A DNA stretch of 64,000 bases, taken from the NCBI GenBank assembly GCA_015143295.1, contig JABCRI010001446.1:62001-126000 (forward strand). Reading direction: 5' to 3'. Of the stretch, positions 30,268 to 41,945 are shown one piece after another (within the stretch, counting starts at the first letter, position 1; every line of letters begins with the position of its first letter). The translations under genes were made by a program, and so were the position numbers. Origin of the DNA: Tetracentron sinense (taxonomy: Eukaryota; Streptophyta; Magnoliopsida; Trochodendrales; Trochodendraceae). Under the pieces are notes generated by a model. It saw only the letters and a list, made by a program, of their open reading frames with translations, made no database searches and was not told the origin of the DNA.

Positions 30268-31507
30268 CTTGCACTACATCGTCAGATGCAAGTGCATCAC
30301 CCTCTGTCAAGGCAAAGACTCGCCCTTGGTTCGCCTGGCGAGATGGAGGTGTAGACTGGGATGACGCCTGGTATGATCCTACTGGGCGTGCTAGGGGCCT
30401 AATGCCCTGAGACTAGCCTGGTTAATGCCAAGTAGGGCAATCCCTGATCATATGGCCCTGGCGACCACAATGATAACATCCACCCAATGCTCTTTGGCAA
30501 TCTCCTGCTGGATGCCTTTGGCCGCATGAAGTGCAGACCTCATATGTGTAAGTCGGAGGGGCCGGAGGTGAAGTGTACCTCACCACCTAAGGTACCACTG
30601 GCCGTGGAGCTGGAAGAGCCTGAGGTCGCGGTGCCTGAGGCACGTACGACCGTGGAACTGGAGGCACATAAGATGGCCTCATAGGTGGTACTGGCCACGT
30701 GTACTGATAAGGTCCGGTCCTAGCTCGCCTCTCTGGAGGTGTTGAGCTACTAGATTGGCCTCTCACCAACTCCTTCTTCTTGGACACGGCCTCGGAATTC
30801 ACCTCGACCAATAAGGCCTTGTCTACTACCTCAGGGTAGGTAGCATGTCCGAAAACCGAAACCTTCTCCATGATAACATCCTTGAGCCCTTACTCAAACC
30901 TTCTCGCCTTCATTGCCTCGGTGGCAACCATATGAGTCGCGAAGCGTGATAGCTCCAGGAACTTAGCCTCATAAGCGGCCACAGTCATCGAACCTTGCTC
31001 ACGGTTGATGAACTCTCTTTCTTTCTTTTCCCGTGCTCCAACAAGAAAGTCCTTCTTATAAAAAGTATCCTTAAACTCCTCCCAAGTCCAAGGTTGACCC
31101 TGCATGGTCAAATCTCGCGTCCTCAATGCGGACAACCACCAATGGTGGGCTTTGCCTTCTAGCATGAAAACAGCCCATGCTACTTTCTCTTCCTTTGTCA
31201 GAGAGAAAACCACAAATATCTTCTCTACTTGGAGGATCCAAGCCTCCGCAGCAAGAGGGTCCACACTCCCATGGAATGATGGAGGCCTCAATCTCCTGAA
31301 TGCCTCAACCCCAGCTGTATGATGTACTGGAGCCGTAGGCGGTGGATTAGGTGCCGCTGATGATGGAATAGTCTGCCGAGCCGCCAGGATGGCAAGAGTC
31401 TCAGCAATAGAGCCTAAGACCTGTGAGAGGTCTAGCTACTCAACTTCATCTCGAGAAGAAGATGAAGCTCTAGTATGTGGTCCACGACCCCGTGTGCTCC
31501 CTCTCAT
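30268..31507 (-). pseudogene. gag: B gag pseudogene
   Basis: ATG 31507-31505 gives MRGSTRGRG. The capsid domain (RPPSFHGSVDPLAAEAWI, HHWWLSALRT, FKDTFYKKDF, MTVAAYEAKFLELSRFA) reads openly from 31291 to 30890, then a stop replaces a codon at about 30890. The Pro-rich linker follows (30871-30587) and the zinc-knuckle region near 30440-30480 is frameshifted. It would have encoded the structural protein of B. Confidence 0.88.
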
Positions 31508-31846
31508 GACTAAAGTCCTGAGAATAATAGCACCACATGAGTCTCACTTGAAACCATAATTTATCACAGTTCCATTTCACAATAATTCAATTTGTATTAG
31601 TTGTATAATACTAATATACCTTGCATCACAACCATCGGTGTATTTATAATATTATACCTTGGTGTTCTAGCGTCTCTAAGACCCGTACTTGGTTGAAACA
31701 ACCATTTTGACTAAGACTAAAGTTTAGTCTTACACTTGGATCATGACTTGCTTCCGACTTACTTCCTTCCTAACTTGTTTCCTAACATATGCTCCCGTCA
31801 AGCCATGGTATTAGATTCTAAGTGACCCTAGAGACCTAAAGCCTAA

Positions 31847-31858
31847 GCTTTGATACCA
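31847..31858 (-). other. Primer-binding site of B
   Basis: TGGTATCAAAGC on the minus strand, one base different from the tRNA-iMet complement (G to A), four bases inside the 5' LTR. Confidence 0.85.
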
Positions 31859-31862
31859 CTTC

Positions 31863-32801
31863 TGTCGCGACCCAAAACCGACCCTAGGAGTTAGAGTGAA
31901 TCATGGACGACTCATCATAACTTGCATGACTTGCTTGACCAAAATAACCTGCAAAAGACCTGGAGCATATACAATAGAGGACAATAATAGTAGAAACATA
32001 ACTACAAAGCACAGCGGAAGACTAACAAACCTCTATGTATATATATATGGGATCCAAGTTTATACAAAAAGATACACAAAGAAAGTGCGGACAGGCCCGC
32101 CAAAATACATGAATACATCTCTCTCAACTCACCCACAGATACTCACTCAAAATCTACCACCTCTAATAATAACCCTCTGCTGGAGGTTCCTCGACATACT
32201 CCCCCTCCACCCAAGGGCTCGGAGCACAGATATTAAAAGGAGCAGCCGCTCCGCTATCACCTGCCGACATAAGAAGTACGGCTGAGCATGGAATACTCAG
32301 CGTGTACCAAATGCTAACCAACAGTCATAGTACAATAACAATGATATATATATAAGCAGGAAGCAGTTACTCTCATAACAGGAAAGTAAAGCAGTTTATA
32401 ATCATGCTTGCATTTTCGTAAAAACTGATAAAACCCTTGAAAACGTCGTGCACTTGACTTGACTCAAATTGCCTCTTTTGTGCTTGAACTTGTCTTGTTG
32501 TATCATGTCGTGTCATTCCATGTCATGCTTGCTTGGAAAATAAACTACTTGTGAGGGAAGGGAGACCCTTCTTCCTAAATGCTCAAGCCTGCCATGCCAT
32601 GTCTCTTGCTTGCTTGGAAAATAAACTACTTGTGAGGGAAGGGAGACCCTTCTTCCTAAATGCTTATGCATGCCATGTCATGTATCTTGCTTGCTTGGAA
32701 TTTAAACTACTTGTGAGGGAAGGGAGATCCTTCTTCCTAAATGCTCATGCTTGCCATGCCATGTATCTTGCTTGCTTGGAATTTAAACTACTTGTGAGGG
32801 A
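31863..32801 (-). repeat. 5' LTR of B, first part
   Basis: Plus-strand start TGTCGCGACCC. It contains the small ORF (32163-32270) and the 81-bp repeats (about 32545-32800), and is interrupted by element D after the TSD copy AGGGA (32797-32801). It continues at 52601. Confidence 0.92.
32163..32270 (-). CDS. LTR small ORF of B 5' LTR (35 aa)
   Basis: ATG 32270 to TAG 32163. It equals the 39-aa copy in the 3' LTR except for substitutions (for example MSAG, FNICAPSP) and a 12-bp deletion that removes four residues of the VEEPVEEP repeat while keeping the frame and the GYY end. Confidence 0.42.
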   Translation of the reverse strand: MSAGDSGAAAPFNICAPSPWVEGEYVEEPPAEGYY

Positions 32802-34982
32802 TGAAAGTATGCCTCTTTTTAATTTTAGAAACACAGTTCTTGGGGGGCATACATCGAATCCCAAGATCTTACTAAGATTCTAATTGATTTTATTCAATGA
32901 AGGTTAGAATAACATTCACCTTTGCGACTTTGAAATTGTTAAGTCAAATCCACATAAGAATAGTACTCGCAAAACTTCACAAGTGTCAAGTCTCCTGTCG
33001 ATTCACACGAACCTTCTTTTTCCTTTAAAGCTTTCTCTAATGGAAGCTAATGGTCATTCCAAATTCCATGTTCTTTTATCTTTTCTTCTTTTCTTTGATC
33101 CAAGAACTTGTCTTGATCAAACAAGATCCAATCTTGATCTTCAAAGAACTTGTTCTTGATCATCAAGATCAAAAACCATACAAAAAGAAAGAAGGGGAAG
33201 GGTGACCGTACACCCTCAAAGGGGGAGAGGGCTGGGCGTGAACTTGAGGAGAGGGAGAGAAGAAAAAATTCTGGAGAATTATATATTCCTTAAAGGCCTG
33301 GGCATCCACTCCTTTATATATAAGTTCCCTCTTGGTTGCTTGAATTGTAATCCAATTATAATTCATTAACCTTATCCTAATCCAATTAGGATTCCTCAAT
33401 AGTTTCCTTTATTGATTATTCTCCTAATCCAATTAGGATTAATCTTAAAAGAAACTAACCTTATCCATTAGTAACTAATCTTATCCTTATCCAATAAGGA
33501 ATCTTGAATTAGTAACTAACTAATGGAATCCCTAACAATTAGGGAATCTTTAATTAGTAACTAACTAACTAACCTTATCCAATAAGGTGTTAATTATTTA
33601 GAAACTAATTAAACTAAAACTTCCTCCATGAAGTGGACGTCCCACCCTAGGTGGGTCCCACTCCACACGTCCCCAATGGGTTCTAAACCCTTTTGGTCAC
33701 TTTAACTATTCTTTTAAAATATTCTCCAATGGGTCCTACCCATTTGGTATTTCACATCTAATGTGATTCCACATTTTAGAGCTTCACTATACCATATAGT
33801 GATCACTTAGAGCAATTAATTAATTTAATTAATAATTAAATTAAATACTTTAAGAAGGTCCTTGTGTGTGGGATCTAAAGGGATCTCCTATTTCCAGTTG
33901 TGGGACCAAGTACTCAACCTTTTTGGTTAAAGCATTGTTACTAGGAAACACTTTTCCTACACTCCATTAGGATTATATAATTTTATCTATATCCCTGGAC
34001 TTCCACCAATCACAATTAATGTCCATTAACATAATGTGATTAACCTCCATAAATTAGAGAATTGCTTGTAAGTACCATCTCGCAATATATTTACAAATAA
34101 ATCCTTCCACAGTCCGATATCACTTGTAATCTTCCAGGATTGGAACAATTCCATTGTCTTAGTCCCTAGCTTATGAATAGAACCCTTTCTCATGATTACT
34201 TTTTCATTGAACTGAACCTCCAAAACACTTTTGAAGAAACATTAGAAAAGAACTGACATATATATTTATATATACTTTTCCATATTAAAAATATCAACTT
34301 CGATAAAAACCATTTACCAAAAAGCACCAGTACTAGACTTACCAGTTCAGTTCAACAAGTATCACCTTGATATCATTATCTCTAATTAAGGAGTTGTGGA
34401 TTCCTTATTGAGTGTTTACACACTTCTCCAAACATTGTGTACATGTCCCAACGTACCCGGTGTTAGTCCTGTGTATTGGACATTGCCGATTGGCACATCA
34501 AAGCCATATAGACAGATGTCTGAGAAGATGTTAACCTCTCAGGTCTAAGGACAATTTTTTAAATGGATAACCCTAATACAATTTGACAGTGTATTCCATA
34601 GGGTATCCACTAGTGACCCCGTTCAGTATTATGTACTTGCTACATATACTCACATGTTAGTCAAGAGTCACCACTCTCTGTGAATGAGATTCATCACACT
34701 ATCTCATAGAACTACACATGTGTAAGCCATGATGAAGTTCGGCGCCCAACCAGTACTCTAGAGGCTTCGAACAATATTAGGTTTACAAGGAACCGGAAAA
34801 TCATATCTCCTCGCAACCTTTGCATGATTTTCCTACAATGTTACATATGGAACTTTATGTCATCATCATATGAGACAGTAATTAATATAAATACCCTTTA
34901 TAGTTGATTGTGTGAATATGATGCTTGTCTAATCAACATAGAAAAGTCTCTTATTGGCTTTCGAGGGCATATATGTCGAACA
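32802..34982 (-). repeat. 3' LTR of D (2181 bp)
   Basis: On the minus strand it starts TGTTCGACATATATGCCC and ends GGCATACTTTCA. A TATATATAAAGG promoter box lies at 33312-33323. CCTAATTGGATTAGGAT-type repeats follow at 33340-33600. No palindrome array or small ORF is seen, unlike the Ty3 LTRs. Confidence 0.88.
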
Positions 34983-37900
34983 ATCTCCCACTTGCACTCG
35001 AAGCCAATTAGATGTAATGCCTATCTTCTCAGTGATGTTTCTTAAACACTAGCTGAAGCATAAATTAATATACATGGGTTTGTCATGTCTGCTTTACCAC
35101 AATTATTGTAGTGATGCAATAACACTTGCAACTCTTGCAAATTTATTATCAATAACCACAGTCTTAAAAGACTAAACAAAAATGATACTGTCTAACAGTC
35201 ATTTTCAAAAGTTAACATGCTTGTGCTTTATCATTGTACAATGCTCCGGACTAATCTGACAAATATCTTATCACATCAACATGTGATAAATATCCGGTCT
35301 AGTACAAGTATACTTTCTCATGATATCATATATCTAAGTGAAACAGATTCCATCCCATAAAGGTAGAAACTCTTTTCTTGAAATCTTACTTGCACAAAAA
35401 CATGATTGTTATTGGGAGAATAACAATATCATTTTCTTTTTGTCTCTCAACCATTTAGGACTAAGAAAACATGTTGTCAAAGTTATTGTCCTTCATTTCA
35501 TAATTGCTAGATCAAATCTAAGAGAAAAATAATATTCATACTTCATTCACAATGAAAAGAATATTATCTTTAGATAGAGCCAGGAAAGTAATTATACTCC
35601 CACTAACCAATTCGCACACAAAGGATACTTTCATTCTTAGATGAAAATCAGACATTTGATTATTTAATCAGAATAAAAGTTAGTCCAACTACAGATTCTA
35701 GGACCTGTGGGTTCTAGTGTACTATTTAGGTATAGTGAAAGTAGAAAGTTGATCTCTATCAATTCTCATAGTTATTGGTCTATTGGGCTTCCGTTCTAGA
35801 ACAATTCTAGATTCAGTTTCTCTTCTAGGAAACTTACATTCCTATTTACAAATATCTTTTGTTATCCAGGAATAGAGACTAAGTATCTCTAATGCGAATC
35901 CCAAGCTCATCTTCCATCAAATCATATCAAATATAATTTGATTTAACAACACCATCATGCTATGGTTTGTTCTGGGAATTATCTGAGACAAGATGTAATG
36001 AGAGTAAATTATGAAATTTCTATTAAGAGGTACTCTTCTCAATCATGGAAGACTTACCTAGCTGTTTCTTTATTTCAGTACGGAATTCCTTGAACTTTTC
36101 AAAGAAGGTGAAATAAAGTTAGCTACCTTTTAATGGAAGATTCATATAATTACGATCATCCGACTTTTGTCCCATTCCCAAGTAGAAGTTTTATCTACTC
36201 GGATTTCTCCTTCTCCTTAACAAACATGCAACTATTGCACTTATGCAAGATCATACCGAGCATTAGGAGTTGGAGGTTCCAACAATTAAGTTGGACTTGA
36301 TGAGTATACAAACTGGACAATCCTTCCAAAGGTTTGTCTTGTATCCAATGACCAATTGCTTCACTATGAAGCACAATCCTTATACTTTACTTTCTTCTCA
36401 GAAGAGCCCTTGTCCATACTACCAAAATACATTTCCAATGGAAAATCTTGGATTTCTTTCCTTTGCATAAATGCTCGGGATTTAGAAAATCCAATTCTTT
36501 TGAACATCTTTGCAAGTAGCATTGAACTCTTCAAAGGCTCTTAGTCATATACAACATGTAGAATTTCAGACAATCTGATTTCCTACTTGTTTAACATAAC
36601 CATATTAACGGACTCTGGGAGTTTCTCGAGAATCATATCCTCTTATCCCATAAATTTATTTCAATTTATCTCAGCATCAAGAATTGGGATTTATGAATCC
36701 AATGATCTCTATCATATTCTTTGTGACTGGGTTTCCCTAGTCAACTTGGTGTCTACTTGTCATTTTATATAGTCAACTGCCTAGCAGCCCTATTGTATTC
36801 TGTAAATATCTTAAATGACATTTACCATTAGTAGTAAGAACTTGGATAATTCTTTAGATAGTAAGCACAAACTTGAGATTCCTTTTCCATTCCAAACACT
36901 TTGAATTGGTCAAAAGATTCTCATTAAAGTCTTGGTAAGGTGGTTATAGAATGACATGACAATTAAAACTTACATCATAATTTCACACATTATAATATCA
37001 TTAGATCAGGGCTTTTGATCTTTGATGATATTGCTCATCATTCAATCAAATTTCATGACCCCTCAATCTATAAAATTAGGAAATATGCTACTTCATATTT
37101 CTGATGAGCATTGGGTACCTTATAATACACATGCAATCTTCCATTTTAGGATAGTACCACACATGCACTACAAGGTAGATAGTAACTATCCATCACTGAG
37201 CATCTCATGCATAACTCCTTATGTAAATCAGTGATTCCTAATTTTCTTGCGACCTCCAAGGACAACATGACTGTCACTGTTTCAGCAGTCATGTTCCTTG
37301 GTTAAGTGAAACCCATCATTTTGGTTTATCATATGATCAAGTAGGGCTGTGCCCCCATTTTAGTTGACACTCCCTATCAGGCCATACACAAACCTATCTA
37401 CTATAGAAATAAGGTTCTAGGAGTTTAACTCAGACTGAATTATGTCAATACCGTTTGGCAAGACAAGATTTAGGCTAATTAATTCCTAGTCTTATTGATA
37501 ATGGAAGGTCATAGGGCAATATTATCCCGTAGGATAGATTAGCCCATTTAATTCACTTAATATTTTTCTTGAGGGAAAACAGAATATTATGAACAAATTA
37601 TACATCTAATGCATATATAAAAAGCATTCACAATATTTATCATTGTATCATATGTATAAAGCAATATACAAAATCATCACATGATAATAAATCAAATTTT
37701 GTTTTAATTAGATCAAACTAATTCCAATGAACTCCCACTAGCCCCAAAAATCTTTATAGATCAAATCCAATGGTACAAAGGTTATTTTTAACATCAATGG
37801 GTTTTAGATGGTTCATTCATCCATATGATGGACCATTGGTCATTCCAAGCACCATGGGCCCAAAATAACAATTATAAAGTGTCTATGTGCATCACTAAAG

Positions 37901-39356
37901 CCCATAAGTCAAAATAGACTATATTGCCCTTTAATTCTCTACGAATTAATTTTTAGCACATTAGGGTTCACCAACCCTATGTCTAGTAAAATTATGGGAG
38001 TCTTTAAACAACTCTCTAAGCCCTCTACTAGGGTCTATAAGTGTCATTCAAGCACTTCCTATAATCGTGAATATTGTTAGCTTACATCTATGCCAATTAA
38101 GACATAATTATCTCATAATCATGCAAGTAACATATTCCACATAAAAATTTCAACATGGACTACATGCATCACGTCCAAAAGAGCTATAATAATGTGTTTT
38201 ATTTAAACACAAACTTTTTATGTTTTAACAAAACACATATTATGGGGTTTGATCCAATTATCTAAAATTTGCATAAAAACGATAATCACATTATCACAAG
38301 GGTTATGTACTTTTCTAAGTAACTAAAAGCTATAACAAATCATCACATGAAATACATAATATAGCCGCACAATGGGTCCACATGATCATGCTATCTTAGA
38401 AATCCTACAACTACTCTTGTAGGACGCCTTCTAAGATTTATTCTCCATGCGATCACCATCATCTTCTATCATCAATTCGATTTCTCCATAGAGAAAAACC
38501 AGCAACTCCTAATACTAAGATTACATCATATTCAAAATAAGAAACCTTGAGAAACCACCCAAAATAGGGTGCTCAAGGGGAGTACAACTCATAAGAAGAA
38601 AGAGAAGAGAATAGAGAGAGAAGAAGGCATGATTATGGAACCCATCCACCATTCAACAAGAATATATATTAACAATTCATCAACTATGAATAATTACATA
38701 GCATGAAAAATTACTTAGAAAGTCCATAACCTCAATAAGAGTTTTGTTAACCTTAGGGAAACTCTTTCCCATATGGTTAAGGCCTCTATTAACATTTAAT
38801 AGATAAACCCTAGAGCAAAGAAAGCAAGCATGTCAAGAATGAATTCTTAGGGATTTTAGATCATCATTAAAAGAAAACAATTTTCCTTTAATGCTTGGAA
38901 AGTCATTAAGAGAAACAATTTCTCTAAAATTTAATCTAACCCTAAAATTCATCCTCACATTCCTCAATTGATAAACAAATAGAAAACACCATATTAAATT
39001 CGGCTAAGCTAGGGATCTAATCCCTTCCATTTTATTTTGATCTAATAACAATAAAAAGACCAAAATAAAAATCAGCAAATTGCTAATTTTTAATATCACT
39101 TTATATTGATTCCAAAATAAATTCAAAATCAATAATAAGTGATTTCAAAATTTTCCATAAGGGCCAACTGCTTTAGGGATTATTTGATTTAACAATTAAA
39201 TAAAATAATACCCTAAACAATAGTATTAAATGTCCATAAAATAAGTGATCTCTCTCAATTAAAAATCACTTGAGAGAAAACCCTGTATCTCAACCAATGG
39301 CATTTATGTAATTACTTGATTAACTATTAATCAAATAAAAACTTATAAATACTATG
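34983..39356 (-). pseudogene. D internal region, left part: copia pol remnants
   Basis: The PPT is at 34983-34995. Minus-strand reading near 36115-36060 gives FEKFKEFRTEIKKQLGK, near 35885 SLGFALE, and near 35300 CTRPDI. These match the copia integrase core, the integrase C-terminal region and the RT/RNase H junction. Stops and indels lie between them, and most of RT appears deleted. From 36200 to 39356 I see no recognisable domain, only AT-rich decayed sequence that should derive from gag and protease. Confidence 0.7.
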
Positions 39357-39641
39357 TAGGTTGTCACGCCCCAAAATACCCCCTAGGAGTTAAGGGATAC
39401 TTTAGAGGTGACTACGTGAACCTGCCAAACCATCCTGTAATGGAAGAGGCTAAACATAATATAATACAATGATAATCAGAGCGCGGAAACTAAACATAAG
39501 TTCGGAAGCATAAGCCAACTTTTTCTTTTCTTCTATTACTCCATATAGTATTCCAAGTTAACATCTACTAAATACAATCAAAGTAAAGGTGGACATGCCC
39601 ACCTATCAAAATACAAAAAGGAACTCTCTAACACTCTCCTC

Positions 39642-39782
39642 TCAACAGTAGTCGAGGTATGGCCACACATCCAAGTCCCCATCCTCTTGAGACTGCCATG
39701 GGATAGGTGGCTCCCTCTCCTCTACATACTCCTCCTTGACCCAAGGCTCGGGGTCGAGGACATCCACAGTACCTGCCGACAT
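39642..39782 (-). CDS. LTR small ORF of E 3' LTR (46 aa)
   Basis: ATG 39782: MSAGTVDVLDPEPWVKEEYV, then EEREPPIPWQS and an acidic tail ending WPYLDYC, stop TGA. Only MSAG and the PWVxEEYVEE core are shared with the 39-aa copies of the other family. Over the core the codons differ at third positions (GTC/GTG, TAT/TAC, GTA/GTC), which points to selection on the peptide. The role is unknown. Confidence 0.5.
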   Translation of the reverse strand: MSAGTVDVLDPEPWVKEEYVEEREPPIPWQSQEDGDLDVWPYLDYC

Positions 39783-40060
39783 AAAAGTACGGCTGAGCAT
39801 GGAATACTCAGCGAGTACAAACTACTAGCTAACCATAACAATAGCGAAAGCATAACAACAGTGAGCAATACAAGATATTAATTTGAAGCAATAGTGAAAG
39901 CATAAGATACATAGCCATATCTTGACATGCGTGTATGAATGCAAAAACCTCGGTAAAACTCATGTCTCGGAAACCTTTTTCGTGTCTCGGTCAAATCATG
40001 TATGTGTGTCGTGTCTTGTCTTGTATTTCATGTCTTGATTTGTTCTTGACTTGTATACTT

Positions 40061-40475
40061 GTGAGCCAGAGGCTAGCACCCTTCCTTGGGCTACTAACCT
40101 CCTTGTCATGTTCTTGTTCCATTTCTCTTGTGAGCCAGAGGCTAGCACCCTTCCTTGGGCTACCAACCTCCTTGTCATGTTCTCTCTTGCATTTCACTTG
40201 TGAGCCAGAGGCTAGCACCCTTCCTGGGGCTACCAACCTCCTTGTCATGTTCTTGTTTCATTTCACTTGTGAGCCAGAGGCTAGCACCCTTCCTTGGGCT
40301 ACCAACCTCCTTGTCGTGTTCTTGTTTCATTTCACTTGTGAGCCAGAGGCTAGCACCCTTCCTTGGGCTACCAACCTCCTTGTCGTGTTCTTGTTTCATT
40401 TCACTTGTGAGCCAGAGGCTAGCACCCTTCCTTGGGCTACCAACCTCCTTGTCATGTTCTTGTTTCCTTGTTTGC
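40061..40475 (-). repeat. 69-bp tandem repeat, six copies, in E 3' LTR
   Basis: GTGAGCCAGAGGCTAGCACC recurs at 40061, 40130, 40200, 40269, 40338 and 40407. The 5' LTR has five copies (47677, 47746, 47816, 47885, 47954). Antisense and sense frames through it are open because 69 is a multiple of three. Confidence 0.95.
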
Positions 40476-41439
40476 TTTATTATGCACAATTACTCTTGGA
40501 AAACCCAATTCATGCATGCATGCGTGCTTGTGTGCTTGTCAATAGTGGTAATCATGATGACATACTTGAATGGGCGGATCACAAGAATATGACATTTCAA
40601 TCCTTAACATAGTGGTATGAGAATTTAGGCAACATATAGCACATTTGAGCAATTTATCATTCCTAAGGAATTTACACAATTTCTATTTCCATTTTCTTCA
40701 TTAAGTCCATTTATTCCTAGTTTAGGCATTTTGTCAAACACATAGCATGCAAGGTTCCTTAATGGTTCATCTTCTTCTTTTTAGTGCCTACTTTCCATCC
40801 AAAATCAAGGTATGTTCATTATTGGTAAAGTACCCATCCACCATTTCCATCACACACATCACCCAACATACACCTCGGCATCCAATCGCCACATCAACAC
40901 CCACACACATCCATACCTTTTTTCTTATCTTATTTAGGTTCATTGGAGATGATACATTTTATATGGGAGGCAAACATAATAGCATAAATCACATTTCATA
41001 AGGAAAACCTAGATTTATTGCTAGGGTAAGTTAGTAGGGTGTACTAACCTTGAACCAAGGCTTGATCCTTAGTAGAAACCTTGATTGAAGCTCCAACTCG
41101 CAAGAAGAAAGATCCTTGCTTGAAGAAGGCTTAGTGTGGGGAAAACAACCTTGAAGTTGCCGTAGAAAACGCTGCCCTACCTTGGAGAAGGAGTCCCACA
41201 CGAACTTGAGGTTGGATTTTCGAAATCCAAGCTTTTAGGGATGCTCTTGGGGTGCTTAAACCATTGATCTTACTCTCAATGGAAAGGGGGTTTTGGAACC
41301 CTAGTTTCTTCTCCCTCTCTCTCAAATATCCCTAAGTGTTGTAAGTGAGGCCTCAAAGGGTCGAGCAAACCCTTATGGGTAAGGGTTTAACACCCAAAAG
41401 ACGAAAACGCCCTTACTGAATTTTCTGAAAAACACGAAG

Positions 41440-41624
41440 ACCGAGCGATCGGTGGTTATGACCGATCGATCGGTTGCCTACCGAGCGATCGGTGTTTATG
41501 ACCGATCGACCGGTCAAAAACTCACTCTTTGGAAAATTTCCCCATACAAACTTTCTGACCGCGCGATAGCTACCGATCGATCGGTTATGGACCGATCGAT
41601 CGCTGACTGGACCGAGCGATCGGT
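41440..41624 (-). promoter_or_regulatory. Palindrome array of E 3' LTR
   Basis: Motifs begin at 41440, 41461, 41480 and 41501, then (after GGAAAATTTCCCCATACAAA) 41558 (degenerate), 41572, 41591 and 41611. The arrangement is 4+4. The identical array in the 5' LTR is at 48985-49169. Confidence 0.85.
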
Positions 41625-41836
41625 CCTCTGTATGTCTGGACTGTTTTGACCATATCTTTTGACTCGCTCGTCGGATTTCGACGATTCAACTTGCGTTGGG
41701 TTCGTCTTTCGAAAACGCACATTTCTGACGTTTCGAAATTTCCAATTTCTCTCTTATTTATTAATTAGACTACGAAAACGGCCAATTAGCTATGAAAGTG
41801 CCATTCATTAAAGATGAAAAAATCCGGGGTGCTACA

Positions 41837-41849
41837 TTCTCCCCCCCTT
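41837..41849 (-). other. Polypurine tract of E
   Basis: AAGGGGGGGAGAA (minus strand) directly before the 3' LTR. Confidence 0.92.
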
Positions 41850-41945
41850 ACAAAAATTTCATCCTCGAAATTTGGACAATGCGTGCTTTACAATTTAAAC
41901 AACTTAGCATAACAATTTGAAACAAATTACAAGTCATACATAAAA

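Larger units (their letters stand above)
39362..41836 (-). repeat. 3' LTR of E (2475 bp)
   Basis: Plus-strand ends are TGTCACGCCCC and GGGGTGCTACA. From the left it holds the small ORF (39642-39782), six 69-bp repeats (40061-40475), a donor-like GGTTCAAG^GTTAGTACAC (minus strand, 41049/41048) and the palindrome array (41440-41624). Confidence 0.95.

Noticed and set aside
35338-37234. Several 60-70-codon plus-strand frames in the D interior as possible host genes
   Set aside because: Short, without domains, and opposite to recognisable copia integrase/RT remnants on the minus strand.
39935-40612. A 225-codon open frame on the plus strand, and shorter relatives at 40155-40592, 47551-48138 and 40175-40489
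   Set aside because: It runs through the 69-bp tandem repeats of the E LTR, antisense to the element. The period is a multiple of three, so frames stay open. The peptide is only the repeat translated, and the 5' LTR version shifts with repeat copy number.
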